In this document: positions 1-14,396 of the stretch, in pieces
How positions within the stretch are numbered: position 1 is the first letter of the stretch
Layout: each line of letters begins with the position of its first letter
NCBI GenBank assembly: GCA_964030475.1
Contig: CAXIPT010000019.1
Location: 55,292-119,291, forward strand
Direction of reading: 5' to 3'
DNA: 64,000 nucleotides
From: Tethya wilhelma
Lineage: Eukaryota > Porifera > Demospongiae > Tethyida > Tethyidae
The notes under the pieces: generated by a model
Databases searched by the model: none
Told to the model about the DNA's origin: nothing
Seen by the model: only the letters and a program-made list of their open reading frames with translations
Position numbers and translations under genes: made by a program

Positions 1-196
1 TGTCCGTCCGTGTGTTACGGAGGGTCACCGGAAGTGATGCGACCTCGAACTAAAAGCTGCTTTTTCTCTTGACTGTGGAGAACGCAAGCTATGAAAAGTG
101 TGCCTAGACAGCTAGCTTAGATAGTGCTAGCCTAGGATAGAATCACAAGCGCTACAAGTATGGCTGACTGTTTTTGAGATCGCTGACAAGGCTTAC

Positions 197-330
197 CAGT
201 GGCATCCATATCCGACAAAGAAGCGTGATAGAGCAGCCAATCTTTCACAAAAGATGAGTAGCGAGGGAGAGCTTTCCCTTCTAGGAGTCTGCTGCTCTGA
301 CGCTGTACACGAAACACAGCTAGCCAGATA
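197..330 (-). other. Possible first exon (5'UTR plus a few codons) of a minus-strand gene
   Basis: On the minus strand the stretch is open and ends in a good splice donor (ACTG|GTAAGC, donor at 191-196). The last in-frame ATG lies at 207-209 and gives the start Met-Asp-Ala-Thr-Gly before the donor, so most of this segment would be leader. The gene would continue to the left of the window. The product is unknown. The call rests on the donor, the open frame and the promoter-like motifs just upstream. A chance ORF is quite possible. Confidence 0.3.
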
Positions 331-351
331 ACGAGTTTCTTTGCCAGCTGA

Positions 352-400
352 TTACAAAAATGGCGGAAGTCGGAAAAGGGTCGTCTGTGACGTCACGTAA
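352..400 (-). promoter_or_regulatory. Promoter-like cluster: YY1/ETS-like AAAATGGCGGAAG plus CRE
   Basis: A perfect cAMP-response palindrome TGACGTCA sits at 388-395. About 25 bases away is AAAATGGCGGAAG (about 357-369), which matches the shape of YY1 and ETS sites in animal promoters. The cluster lies directly upstream of the possible minus-strand first exon. Binding is inferred from motif shape only. Confidence 0.35.
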
Positions 401-645
401 CGAGGTAAATTGCTGAGCTGGCCAAATTAATTGCAATGAGGAGCAATCCCAGTGAAATGCATGCAATGCAGCATGGTAACACTTACAGGTTACCTTTCAC
501 TGCACAGTTATTACTCTGCAGATGCCTGTGCTTGCATGCATCTAGCAGTCAAACACCAGTATACACATGGAAGGAGCGTGGCGAGCGAAGCGAGCCACAC
601 TCCTTGTAATATTATAATAATGACATTGTTCAATGAAGATTAAAT

Positions 646-2086
646 TTATTGTTCCTTTTTTGAAGCGTAAGGTTTTAGTTCATCACGTAAATTTAATGTT
701 ACACACGATCCTTTCTGGCGTTCCCAGCTACTTTCCATATCTCTTTTCCTTAAATTTAACATTTTATCAAAAACTGGATTATAAATATCATTAAGTGTAT
801 TTTTGCTGTACGTAGGAAGTTTCTTGCAAACACAGTAAACAGTGTGTCTTTGTAGTAACTCATTTTATCCGCAATTTTTTTAAATGCTCCCTCTCCATAT
901 TTCTGAAGGACAGCAATATTGACTTCTCTACTTACCACGCTGTCAAATTGCCTGAGAAAATCAAACAGTTTACTATGAGGTAACAGCATGGCTCCTTCAT
1001 CACATGATGGTAACAAAGTCAAATTACAGTCTTTATCGTCTTGAGACATACACATATCACCAATTAACTCCATAGCTTCTACATCAATTTGCTTCTCTAA
1101 ACACTTTGCTCTTTTTGCCCTTTCCAGTTCTTTCTTCTTGAGTTTCTGTATACGGTATATCTGACTCCCAAACATTCGGATTAATGACTTCATATCATTT
1201 TCAGGTTTTCCTACATTACTAGTTGTAATAACAGATGAACTACCACCTGAGTCACCAGCAGATGAGCTCGGATTTGCTGCTTCCAGTACTTTACTGTGCT
1301 GGTAATGGAATACACACTTTGCAAAACAAGAGTGTATTAAGGAGAGTACGCAACTACATATTACATTAAGTATTGCACACACGTTTTGACTGAATGACAT
1401 CACAATCCTTGTAAGTTAAGTGGGTGTCAAATGTGAATATCATCAAACTTGCTACACACCTGTCTTTGCTTTAATGATATTCACATTTGACACCCACTTA
1501 ACTTACAAGGATTGTGACGTCATTCAGTCGAAACGTGTGTGCATACTTCATGTATGCAGTTGCGTACTCTCCTTAATACACTCTTGGCAAAAGCGTGAAG
1601 CATTGAAAATTGTGTTTCTTTATTTAAGGGGCTGCAAGTTAATACCAATTAAGGACACCCATGCATTTGTAACAGGTTCTGCACTTACATCATTATCATC
1701 ATCATCATCATCAGGTATTACTTGCGCATCGGAGTCATGCTGTTCAAACACAGAGGCAGCTACTGACCTTACATACTGGTGCCAATTTATCTGAAGTTTG
1801 ATGTAGCTATCTTTCCCATGATATTTCACCAGCATATCTGAATACTTCTCGCACAGTTTGTTCACAAGATTGTCAAATTCAGTGATATGTTCACGTAAAT
1901 TTTCAATAAAATTTTTTCGTTCTGGATACAGTTCCAGCTGAGTTGGGAAACATCAGCTATGATCCGAGACGATAATTCTCCACCCTCAGCAGGTTTTCTA
2001 ATAGTCATAGACACACTTTTTAGTAGCGCTTTTTTCACTTTAAGACTTCGCTTGGGTCTGGACCCAAGGCCAGTAGAACTTGCCAT
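646..2086 (-). pseudogene. Decayed minus-strand gene of unknown function, split by a palindromic element
   Basis: I do not recognise this protein. It begins at 2086 with a basic N-terminus (MASSTGLGSRPKRSLKVKK). A one-base frame change near 1940 leads into a leucine-rich helical stretch and an acidic run of six Asp (about 1695-1715). A second exon (about 1305 down to 830) carries a Ser-rich linker and a charged coiled-coil-like segment (IQKLKKKELERAKRAK). Near 835 the frame shifts again. An open frame then continues to a TAA at 646-648 and ends in a charged, Lys/Glu-rich tail. The palindromic element at 1327-1586 lies in the intron. Two frame breaks suggest a pseudogene, although sequencing error cannot be excluded. 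It could be the accessory gene of a transposon. Confidence 0.45.
1327..1586. mobile_element. Palindromic (hairpin) MITE in an intron
   Basis: Two arms of about 115 bases (1327-1443 and 1474-1586) are near-perfect inverted copies around a 30-base loop. The outer arm reads CAAGAGTGTATTAAGGAGAG and its inverse closes the element. There is no coding capacity. A diverged arm-like copy lies at about 2150-2285. Confidence 0.75.
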
Positions 2087-2149
2087 GTCTTCGAGGTAGA
2101 AGTTGCGCTAGGCTGCAATCAGCTGACCACGTGCAAACAATACGCAGAC

Positions 2150-2290
2150 AAGTTAATGATATTCACATCGTAAGTACCTGCAGATCCACTTAAACTACAC
2201 AACAACGTGACATCAATCAGTCAAAATGTGCATACAATACTTTGTGTATGTTGTTGTGCACTCTCTTTAATACACTTTTGACACAACATA
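2150..2290. repeat. Diverged relative of the 1327-1586 MITE
   Basis: It shares the arm order of that element: GATATTCACAT, then ACTTAA, GTGACATCA-TCAGTC, CAAAATGTG-CATACA and GTGCACTCTCTTTAATACAC. It looks like one old, mutated arm. Nothing else is visible between 2087 and 2640. Confidence 0.5.
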
Positions 2291-2658
2291 TGATGCCAAA
2301 ATTTTCACCACTTGATAAGTTTATCATATTGTACCTGTGACTTGAGTTTAGTTTAAATCTGAATGTGAGTCATTTATGTGTGTTGGTTTGGTATGGAATT
2401 ACCCATATTAATAAATCAGTCAGTAGAAAAGTTGCCATCAATACAATGCTGTAGCACACTATTGAAGTTGTTATGTAAGGCTAGCCAGTCTAAATTAGAT
2501 TAACTCATGAACTAATTCTCAGTCCCAAACTAGGCTCATAAACAATACCCGGATACACATAAAGTTCTGGCAGCATACCCTACACACTGGTACACAGTCC
2601 CATTAGTATATCAAGCTTGTGATATGACATGAACAATTCTTCACACGGACGCATGCAC

Positions 2659-2681
2659 ATACACACACACACACACACACN
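2659..2681. repeat. (CA)n microsatellite ending in a single N
   Basis: A CA tract runs straight into one undetermined base at 2681, followed by CTAGGCAG. The single N probably marks a merged assembly join. Confidence 0.7.
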
Positions 2682-2774
2682 CTAGGCAGTCATATTATTG
2701 AATTTCTTAGAATTTCCTAATTTGTATTTACTGACCATATTAATGCTATGATACTAATATTAATGCTGGTATAG

Positions 2775-3425
2775 ATGGAGTCATGTGGAAAACAGAAGAG
2801 AAGGAAGAGGGGAGCAAGACGAAATTTCTACCGAGTGAAGAATGATGAACGTAAGCGACAGGAAGCAAGTCGAAGAGAGAAAGTGAGAGAGAACCAAGAG
2901 AATGAACAGCTACAGGCCCTGACATTTGATGAAGTGAAGCGAAGTGCAGCATCACAGATATCCACTCCAGATTCATGGCAAATCTTTTATGCTGCAGACT
3001 CGCTACAATGGAGTAGAATGGCTGTTGGAAGTAGTGGACTTATGGAACCAACGTTGTCTCTGGTGGTTTGCCGTGACTTATCGTGGAGTGTACATGTCCG
3101 CCAGAAGAAGGTTCCCAACACTTGTAGGTTGTTGGTCTCGTTTTCCCCAACACTATCCTCTCTCAGCTCAATAGACAGCCTCATTAAATGCATCCATTCA
3201 GCATCTATGTGTCCAGGAAATCCAGACGAACGATTTATTTCCCTATGCGAGAAACGAGGTGGCGAAATGAAGAAAGCTGGAGCCACTATAGCATATGTTG
3301 ATAGAAACCCAGCCGTACCACCGTATTCTGACACTCACAGTCATAGCCTAAGTGAAGACGAGAGCAATTTTAAGGGCTTTTTTTCGTTGTGGTGTACCGG
3401 TGCTATGACTGCATACAGTGAATAA
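2775..3425 (+). pseudogene. N-terminal fragment of a P-element-like transposase (copy P1)
   Basis: A single open frame of 216 codons starts with a basic stretch (KRRKRGARRNFYRVKNDER), continues through a Trp-rich module (SWQIF...LQWSRM...DLSWSVHV) and ends in a conserved CPGNPDERF...LCEKRGGEMK signature. The same order of motifs occurs in P2 (21675 to about 21085, minus) and P3 (62069 onward), which defines a family within this window. After about 3330 the similarity to P2 stops and a TAA follows at 3423-3425. The catalytic part is missing, so this is a 5' fragment or a lone first exon. No THAP domain is visible. Confidence 0.6.
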
Positions 3426-4978
3426 AACTTTGTGCTCTTCGAAGCTTTCAATTGTTAACTACTTCTGTACTCTTGAGTCAGTTTCAGGTAGATAGATCTA
3501 TACAGCCTAGCTCTACATAAATAAATGTTCTACCGAAGATGAGTGCCTGAAGTGACATCATTTTGAGCTCCAACTACTGCCATATTCCAAGGTTTTTCGC
3601 TCCTCAAAACCATTACAGTCGATAGATGAAAAAATGCATGGGTATAAACATTTTCCTCTTTCACTTTCCTCGAGATTATATAGCAATAATAAAAGTGAGA
3701 AATTATGACGTGTTTAACGAAGCTACCATTTAAATATAATTTTTATCTAATGCAGCATCTATGCACTTTGCAGTCATTCTTACACAGTTGTATGAAACAT
3801 GTGCATAAACTGCAGTCATGCCGTAGTACTTAATGGTATACACATCATGCATGCACACTGCTATTGTGAGTGGGATTGATGGGAAGTGTAACGATCCAAG
3901 ACAACAAAGAGTTAATTCAGTATAATGGGCTTTTAAACCTGTAAGGATAATGGTGCTAAGGAATTCAAAATTTATGCCGTGCATGTGTCTAAGCGTGTTT
4001 GGTATATCTTGTATAAACATATTGGTTGACGTCGAAACCCACATGAAAGTTTAGCTGCATGGGATTCAAATCCAGGTCTTTCGAATTCTATTCATAAATT
4101 CGTGCATACATTGTTTTTTTTTTATAATACTCAGTTGTTCCAGCAGTAATTCATTATAGCTATGTATTATCTGACCAGACATTTTACAGTTGTCACAGCA
4201 TTTAATATCAATATTGCATACACATGGCTCTGAATTTTAACTTATATTATAATTAAGTCATCATTTTTGTGTGGAGGAAACTGGTGTGTTGATCATTATC
4301 ACCCAGGCACCATATCCTTACAAATATTAGCCTTAATGGATTTTTTTGAAGACTGTGAAAGATAATGATTACAAAGGCTTCTTTTCAATGTACAGTATGG
4401 CCTCATAGATACAATACTAATAGCTAGCTATTCAGTATAAGTCTTGATAGTCTGAACTCTATTAACTACGCATGGCTTTCATTCATAAGCAGATGGTATA
4501 TATATAGGTATTATTTACATCTTTGTGCTCATTAACTAGTTAATACGATATACCTCGCAATATTTTGCTTGCAGCAACAGACATGCATGCACCCTATATT
4601 CATATAGAGCATACCAAGAGACTCATTCTCCTACTGTGTATAGTAACTGTGGTTGTTACATTTATATAAGATTATATATGTAATTAATAACTAAAGCTGA
4701 CCTTAAATTTCTTCCTTTATAGTCTGTCCTAGTAGGTTTGTGTCTCAGTCTCCTCTGTATGCAGTCAAGTTTTTTTTATTGAACAATTGATAAACTCTGA
4801 ATTTCTGACTTGCACTTGCATATATATACACACGTATGATTGCTCTCTGTATGCATGCACTAACTTACAATCAGGCTATACTGAATCACATGCACTGCTT
4901 ATGTATCGATAGAGCTTCCATGTTGAGAAAAGATTTCCACTTAGAAATGGAATTTTATGAATTTAATCATGCACTATT
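3426..4978. other. No gene recognised (AT-rich, low complexity)
   Basis: The stretch is AT-rich with many short TATA/TAAT runs. I see no ORF with a recognisable motif and no clear inverted repeat. The 104-codon minus frame near 3730-4044 has no family features. Confidence 0.5.
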
Positions 4979-5030
4979 AGTGAAGCTTTTGCTGGTAAAA
5001 AACGCCTAACATACGGGAGGGTCAAATACG
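4979..5030. repeat. Dispersed repeat shared with 61423-61475 (opposite strand)
   Basis: The segment containing GAAGCTTTTGCTGGTAAAAA, followed by GCCTAA, TACGGGAGGGTC and TACGC, recurs in reverse complement near 61430. It is probably the end of a transposon whose other parts are not obvious here. Confidence 0.5.
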
Positions 5031-5035
5031 CTAGA

Positions 5036-5160
5036 ATATAGTCGCCTGTATAAAGCTTTTTTTTCAGCTAGTCAGCAAGTTTCAAAGTTTTTTAGTTTTT
5101 GTTTAAGCCTATTTGAGATTGAAACGAGTATAAAGGAATGTACTACCCAGTTGCTAAGTT
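5036..5160 (-). repeat. Family A repeat fragment (reverse orientation)
   Basis: It matches the body of the family A elements at 37605 and 59574, as seen in GTTTCAAAG, TTTAGTTTTTGTTTA, GAAACGAGTAT and AAGGAATGTA. A second fragment in the opposite orientation lies at 6013-6232. Confidence 0.6.
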
Positions 5161-5345
5161 GTTACTATGGCTTTGTTCTTTGTGTGATGTTAAAATTTAA
5201 AATTAGCATAAGCATCAAATTTGTCCAAGTAGCTTGCCGTCACTTCATGGCAAAACTTGTATTGACTCTGTGAGTGTGTGTTAATTGATTGATTGTGAAA
5301 ACCATATTGACTCATATTATTGTGAACCTGTAAAAGTAGACCTAC

Positions 5346-5435
5346 CACATCAGGGACTAGTCCAGCTCTCTGTATCCTGGCAGCTTTAATGAACTGGAAG
5401 AAGTCCACCACTCCCTCTGTCTTGAGTCTCTCCAA
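5346..5435 (-). pseudogene. Orphan exon resembling the end of a protein tyrosine phosphatase domain
   Basis: On the minus strand a 30-codon exon is bounded by an acceptor (CTCTCAG) and a donor (GTAGG). Its translation, LERLKTEGVVDFFQ followed by RIQRAGLV, resembles the last helices of classical tyrosine phosphatases (LxxEGVVDxxxxVxxxRxQR). The catalytic HCxxGxxRT exon is not visible within reach on either side. It is probably a leftover or captured exon, or part of a gene whose other exons I could not see. Confidence 0.4.
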
Positions 5436-5497
5436 CTGAGAGTGGATAAAATTCAACTTTACATGTTGTATTTATACAGTCATACTGCAATGGTTTG

Positions 5498-5840
5498 TTG
5501 GGAGGCATGCTGCTGAAGCTGCTCTTCTGGGAAGTACTTTAACGGAAGATGACATCAAAGACATCAAAGAAATCCCATCAACTTGTTCGGATGAGAACAT
5601 TGAGCTAACCCGGGTTAGGCAATATTTCACCAAGGAAGGCTGGATACATGTGTTGGAGGCTGTTCAAGCTGTGAGAGAAATCGGTTGGCTCTGCAAGGTC
5701 TGTCGCCAGGACTTGGAAGGAGACCAGATAGGCTGTCATGGCTGCGCTGTCAATGGTTTCATTTCCACTGTGCAGGCCTCAAAGTAGCTCCTAGGGCTAA
5801 AACTTGGTTTTGTTCTGGTTGCTATACCAATGTGTAACTG
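5498..5840 (+). pseudogene. PHD-finger fragment, frameshifted
   Basis: The plus-strand frame from about 5505 reads through an acidic segment (LTEDDIKDIKEIPSTC) to a WLCKVC...GCHGC half-finger. One frame break near 5750 leads to WFHFHCAGL and TWFCSGC, ending at TAA (5837-5839). Together these give the C-x2-C...C-x2-C...H-x2-C...C-x2-C pattern of a PHD zinc finger, which binds histone tails in chromatin proteins. Such fingers also occur at the C-terminus of many invertebrate transposon proteins. I take it as a decayed fragment of that kind. Confidence 0.5.
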
Positions 5841-6012
5841 GTTTGTATGTTTCCTAACTGTTTTATAAGTGTACTGAATGTGGCTCTGAACACACAATAT
5901 CAATCTGTTTGTTTGTGCTGAGCTGGCACTGTTTTGAGGGTCAAAGTTCAACCTCAAGGACAAATAGCTGCAGCATCTAGCTGCAATCCGGTACCGGACA
6001 AATATACACTAC

Positions 6013-6232
6013 GAAACAAAATTAAGTCTTCAAACTTGCTCAGAGGCTCTCACTGACAGATTACCAATTGCATGCAAGGCCTAACACTCACAAAAACTTT
6101 CCTCAGCGCTCGTAGAGAGCGCTAGTGGGAAGCCACAAGAGTGCCATTTTTGTTCATCTAACTTACGTACTTACTTCCTAACTGACTTACTTGAAAAGCA
6201 TTTCCAGAGAACCAGAATGTGTTGAGTTTTTG
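6013..6232 (+). repeat. Family A repeat fragment (forward orientation)
   Basis: It contains the body blocks GCTCAGAGGCTCTCACTGAC, CAATTGCATGCAAGGCCTAA and CCAGAGAACCAGAATGTGTT, also present at 37700-37905 and 40615-40810. Confidence 0.65.
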
Positions 6233-6271
6233 GTTACACTGTAACATTGCTACAGAACTTCACATACTTGT

Positions 6272-6945
6272 AAGCTTGCATTAGTAGTGATCATAGCTCT
6301 TGGAGTGAATGTGATGATCAGTTGTGACGATTTTCGCTTCCTCTTCTTCTTCTTGGGTTGCTTTAAGGAGTCCATGACTTCTTGGCACCCACCAAAGTCA
6401 GTCTGATGACTTACAACACCAGAACCTACAAACTGCATGTACACAAAAGTCACCAATAAAAAAGAAATGAAGTAACTGGTGGCTATACGTACGGTATCAT
6501 AAATCTGTCTAGAAATGCTTAAAAACTTTTAGAATGCTTCTTCCTGTAAGTATAAATAGATTTGTAATAGCTGCTTCAAGTCTGACAGTGACCACATACC
6601 AACTTATTCACCCAATAAACTTCCAATCAGTGCAGTATTATTATCAATTATTTTGGGCTACGTACCATGACCAGATGTGAAGCTTTGAGTTGTCCCATGT
6701 CACTAGCACTAGCATTAGCACTGTGGTCATCTTCTGTAGAAAGTAGATGGGACTCTGCACTACTTGTAGTGGCTGCCAGTTCATCAATGGTAACACCGTA
6801 GTCTGTCTTTGGTCGGATCCTAAATCCATATTTTGAGGAAGGTGTCTTGTTCTTGGTTGGGCTGCTCCTACTGCTGCTGCTGCTTCCAAACACAGAGGAG
6901 CCTGAGAGTCTCCTTAGGGCTTCCAAGATCATTGTGGCACTGAGC
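6272..6945 (-). CDS. Two spliced exons of an unidentified minus-strand gene
   Basis: Exon one (6945 down to about 6668) encodes a Ser-rich low-complexity segment (GSSVFGSSSSSRSSPTK...KYGFRIRPKTDYG) and ends at a GTACGT donor. Exon two (about 6428-6272) starts after a TTTGTAG acceptor and encodes a basic cluster (KQPKKKKRKRKSS) that could be a nuclear localisation signal or a cytoplasmic tail. No domain is recognised. The next exons on either side are uncertain. Frame and splice sites agree, but nothing else supports it. Confidence 0.35.
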
Positions 6946-7332
6946 CTCTTGTTATATCGCTGTCTTCAAGTTACAGAAATTTCAAAGTTATGACTGATGG
7001 TTGTTCCGAATCTTCAACATACGAAAGAAAGAAGAAATTGAACCAGTTTTTTGAATCATACTCTGAAGACTTCAGTTGTCTAGGAGTGCAAATGCACTGT
7101 ATCACGCACAGCGTGCGTTTTGAATTCAAGTTCATGATGCTTTTTGCTTCTGGCAAATTATCTTTCTCCTCCAATCTCGCGGGGGGTTCCCCAAAAGAAA
7201 ATTAAACTGGGGTAGCGCTCAAAACGTGACCTCTGACCTTTTATTGGAACCAGCTGGTCGTTTCTTGTTCGAGCAGCTGCTCTTTTTTTTTTAAGTGTTC
7301 TGTTTCTTTTTTGGTAAAAAACGAAGCGAGAG

Positions 7333-7549
7333 ATGGAGCTAGACGTATTCTTTGGTGATTCAAGTCACAGAGAACTGGCTCATTTCGCGTATAGGAGGTC
7401 GGAGGGCTGGTTCATGGCTTACCAACAAAATGGGAGTGCGGCAAATGAGTCCAATGAGTCTTCTTGTAACCCTCTCCTGGATGACATCAATCTTCACGAT
7501 GGAAGGATACCGCAGATACTGGGACTGTCTTTTGGAGTGTGGGTGGTAG
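7333..7549 (+). CDS. Possible first exon of an unknown plus-strand gene
   Basis: An ATG at 7333 opens a frame of about 72 codons (MELDVFFGDSSHRELAHFAY...) that reaches a GGTAGGTC donor-like site near 7548. There is no recognisable domain. The overlapping minus strand is also open, so the coding strand is uncertain. Confidence 0.25.
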
Positions 7550-8226
7550 GTCAAAATGAAAGTATGTGTATAAATTGAATCACTGGATAATTTGGTTAAA
7601 GTATGTAGTAAATGATTGTTTGGTAGGCCAAAAGCAGCAGGTAGGAATATTATGATAGAGATTCCAGGCCTTATCCTCAGCACACCCCAGCCAATACAGA
7701 CACCTTATAAGCATTTTAATATTTATACATTGTTACCTCAGGAAGTGGTTCAACTACTCCATATGTTAAATCCTGTATGATCATTAGATAATTGCATTGT
7801 GTTAATCAAGGCGATGCATATGGATACCAGTAGGAGTCCAAAGTGTCCTGGTTGTGAGTAGTGGACCTGAACATTCTCTCTGTTGTTAGGTGGGCTTTCA
7901 TCAGACATTTGGTCAGCTTGATTTGATCTTTGATTATTGGTCTGTGATTCACCATCAGATAGACTGGAATGTTCCTTAACAAGATCACAGTTGTCAGTGG
8001 ACCAAGCTCCTCGTCCCTCTGTTTTGAGGTGTTTAATTGTGATAATTTTAATACTAAAATAAATTACTAATTGTCACCCTTTGTATAGACTCTTACCATT
8101 GTAGATGGAGTCCCAAAGTGCACAAAGTGTGTCAGTAGCATTGTCTATGAGCTGTAGACAATTTATTGTAGACATGCATATGCATAAGCTAGCTGTTATA
8201 ATTTGAACACTGTTTTAGAGAGGTAC

Positions 8227-8400
8227 CTGGCTTGGTTGGAAGAGAACTTCAATAGGAGTGCCATAGGTATAATTAGTCCCAAGAGAGAGATGAATCAGAA
8301 AGCCTCCTATAATGACCAAGAATCCACGAAGAAAGCGAAGGTTTTGGGGCCAATTGAAACAGATGGTAACATAAAGTCTTTTCCTAAATAAGCTCAAATA
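8227..8400 (-). pseudogene. Orphan exon resembling the first membrane span of an MFS transporter
   Basis: The minus-strand frame encodes LRFLRGFLVIIGGFLIHLSL followed by GTNYTYG and ends at a CCAG|GTACCT donor. A GGFxIHLxLGTxYTxG string is typical of the first helix of oxalate/formate- and monocarboxylate-like major facilitator transporters. No further helices are visible nearby, so the gene is broken, spread over unseen exons, or the resemblance is accidental. Confidence 0.35.
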
Positions 8401-8459
8401 CTTGGTCATTATATATTTTTTCCAAATGAAGCTCAAGTTGGGTAGATTCAATGTTAACT

Positions 8460-9405
8460 TGTAAGTACTATTAAAGGAATAAAATAAAGCATTAAGAGAT
8501 AATCACTGCATAACAACATGTACACAACCTCCCCCCTCCCCCTCCCCCTCCCTCTAAATGGACCACAAAATTTTCAACACATGGATGCATGCATAAAATT
8601 GATATAGCTATAGGTATACCGTGACAATATTCAACTCATTGTGACTGTGCATGTAAATTAAACAACTCACTATATTGCAAGTGCTTTCAGTTTCTTGCCT
8701 CTTTTCAAAAGTGCAGGCCATGAATCGTACAGCCTCTTGATTAGTTCCAACTCTTGTAGACAGTAGTTATTGTGACATGCTGTACAACATTATGTTGTTA
8801 CCATTAATGCTCGGTGATTGCACATGTGTAGTGAGGGTCCATGTTTTAGTTGACAAAAATATTTGATTTCGCATTTCCCTGTAGAATTTGAATACTATGG
8901 CCAGCTTGTCAAAAAGGAAACATCCCAGAATGTCAGTCTAATCTCAAATGTCTAATCCCAAATTGTCTAAATGTAAAAGTCCGAACCAAGGATAGAAAGA
9001 GTGACATGTGAAATAAACAGTACTGATGCAATAATAAAGTTAAAATAATATTATAGCTAAACAACCAAAAATGGCTAGGTCTAAAGTTCAAACCTGCTCA
9101 AATGCCTCAGGTATGCACCATGTAAATGAAGGCACCAAGGTGCATAACCCTTGGTGCGTACATATAATAATTATTATACTGAATCTTTTGATGGTATTTG
9201 ATATATTATAGCAGTTTATTGTGTAGTCTAATATTATATTGTCTGTATAATGTAGTTGGATGAGTGTGTATCAATAAGCAGGTCTGCAGCTATGCTATGG
9301 GACTCGCTCAGGCTCGCCCCTCATGCTTGCCCCAAAATTTTAACAGGATAAATGGGTGTGGCCTCGAAGCTTAGCTCAGATNTTTTGGTGCATCTTGTAC
9401 TACAG
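8460..9405. other. No gene recognised; single N at 9382
   Basis: Noncoding AT-rich sequence with a C-rich tract at 8528-8554. The single N at 9382 lies 23 bases before the first visible kelch exon. The upstream exons of the kelch-kinase gene may therefore be lost in an assembly join. Confidence 0.5.
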
Positions 9406-12856
<3,451 letters not shown>

Positions 12857-13200
12857 GAAGTAAGATTAGAAATAGCCTGAGTTACAGAATGCAGATTTTT
12901 GTTAGTTTTTTTTTTTTGCTCTCTTCACGCATAAGTTGCTACATGTATAATTTCATGCAAAGTAATGATCATTAAAATTCCATTCACTTGTAAATTATTG
13001 TATGTTACGTTTTTGTGCCTAAGTATGTATGCTATTTAGATCACCACTTCATATGTTTTCATTTTGTTTATTGAGTTTTTTTGAGTTTTTCTTGTAGTTT
13101 GGCAGTGTATACAGTTCGCGCGAAAAAAATCTTTGTGCGCATATTATGCTGTAAAAAGGGGTGGGGCAAATTAAATTAATCATGTGACCTAAAAAATTAT

Positions 13201-13318
13201 ATGGCGGCATTGGCAGCCTTGTTTCAGAGCAAACCAAAGCTCTATGAACCATCTCCACGGTTGGGGCACTTTGCAGGAGTACTTGGTGAAAAACTCTACA
13301 TTTTTAGTGGCCGTACTG
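13201..13318 (+). CDS. First exon of a second kelch gene (tandem paralogue), otherwise missing
   Basis: ATG at 13201 starts MAALAALFQSKPKLYEPSPR and continues to GHFAGVLGEKLYIFSGR, a typical first kelch blade. A GT at 13319 (ACT|GTGAGA) can serve as donor. It lies 345 bases after the stop of the kelch-kinase gene on the same strand, so it is probably the start of a tandem duplicate. The following 9 kb is transposons, with no further kelch exons. It could also be the displaced first exon of the upstream gene. Confidence 0.55.
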
Positions 13319-13645
13319 TGAGATACAGTAATACCTCCCAGAGCGGACAGTCCGAGAAGCCGACACACTCCCTAGAGAGGACAAAGTTCTAGTCACGGAT
13401 TGAAAATACCATACTTATAGTACATTAGCAACCTCCAAGAAGTGAACACCTCTAAACTCCGGACAGCGGACATTATATTTGGTCCCGAAGCGTTCTTTCA
13501 ACGTGTTTTTACCTCCAAATAGCGCACACTCCAGAAACCACACCTAGATCAAGCAGCCACTCCCCAAACCTGTTCTAATTAAATGCATGCACTATAGCAA
13601 AGTAATTTTAAAACTTCTGCTGAGCGCTAGTGCTCCTGTCTAGTC
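13319..13645. repeat. Intron or intergenic sequence with a possible CTCCxGAGCGGAC-type MITE
   Basis: From 13325 the text ATACAGTAATACCTCCCAGA followed by GCGGACAG, and later GCGGACATTATATTTGGTCC, looks like a class of short inverted-end repeats common in invertebrates. I could not fix both ends. Confidence 0.3.
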
Positions 13646-13646
13646 C

Positions 13647-14204
13647 TCAAGGGGTAGTCACTCCCACTCCGTGTATGGTTCCGTTTGCGACCGGAATCAA
13701 GAATCTTGATCCACTAAAAGTCGCCTTGATCGCTTGATCTACAGTAAAAATTGTCCTTGATCCTTTGATCGAAGTCAAACCTAGCGCTTGATCACTGAAC
13801 TTTGACCCTCAGGCAGTTGCACGTGCAAAACGAGCGTAACTAACTACAGTTTGAGAAGGAACTGCTACAAGTGAATTCAATGCTGGTACTAGGTGTACAC
13901 TGGAGTAAAAGTGTCATCTGCACCAATCCAGACTGGCAAATCGAACTCTCTCACTTTTACGAGCAGAGCTCGCTCTAACCAGCTAACCGTATATACATTT
14001 CTATTTAGACGAAAAAAAATTGAAATTGCACAGTCTAGCTATTACGTCATAATAGTCGCGGCATTCTTGATCTTGATCGAGTTTCGACCACAAAGCAAGC
14101 TTGATCGCTTGATTCTTGTTGAAAATCTGCTTTGATTTCTTGATTCCATCTTGATCCCGGTCGCAAACGGAACCATACGCAGAGTGGGAGTGACTACCCC
14201 TTGA
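13647..14204. mobile_element. MITE with TCAAGGGGTAGTCACTCCCA ends and CTTGATC-rich interior
   Basis: Left end 13647 and right end 14204 are inverted copies of about 60 bases (TCAAGGGGTAGTCACTCCCA, then a GGTTCCGTTTGCGACCGG block). The four bases GTCC flank both sides (13643-13646 and 14205-14208) as a possible target duplication. The interior has many CTTGATC/GATCAAG repeats and no coding frame. Confidence 0.7.
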
Positions 14205-14396
14205 GTCCTTGACGGTTGCTTTAAAGTTCTCAAGTTTAACCATAGATAATAGAATATTGATGCTATTTAAAGTTTAGTTAATGCCTATAGTGAGTCCTTG
14301 TCAAAGAATACTCAGAGTCACTGTCTACTAGACCAGTCCAGATGACTTGAGTGAGTCAATAACTTGCTTCACTTTATCAATAAATGCTTTCGGTCC

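Noticed and set aside
7806..8021. Possible GPS motif of an adhesion GPCR on the minus strand (GAWSTDNCDLV ... HFGLLLVS)
   Set aside because: The frame looks suggestive, but the second cysteine pair of the motif is missing and no seven-helix region follows.
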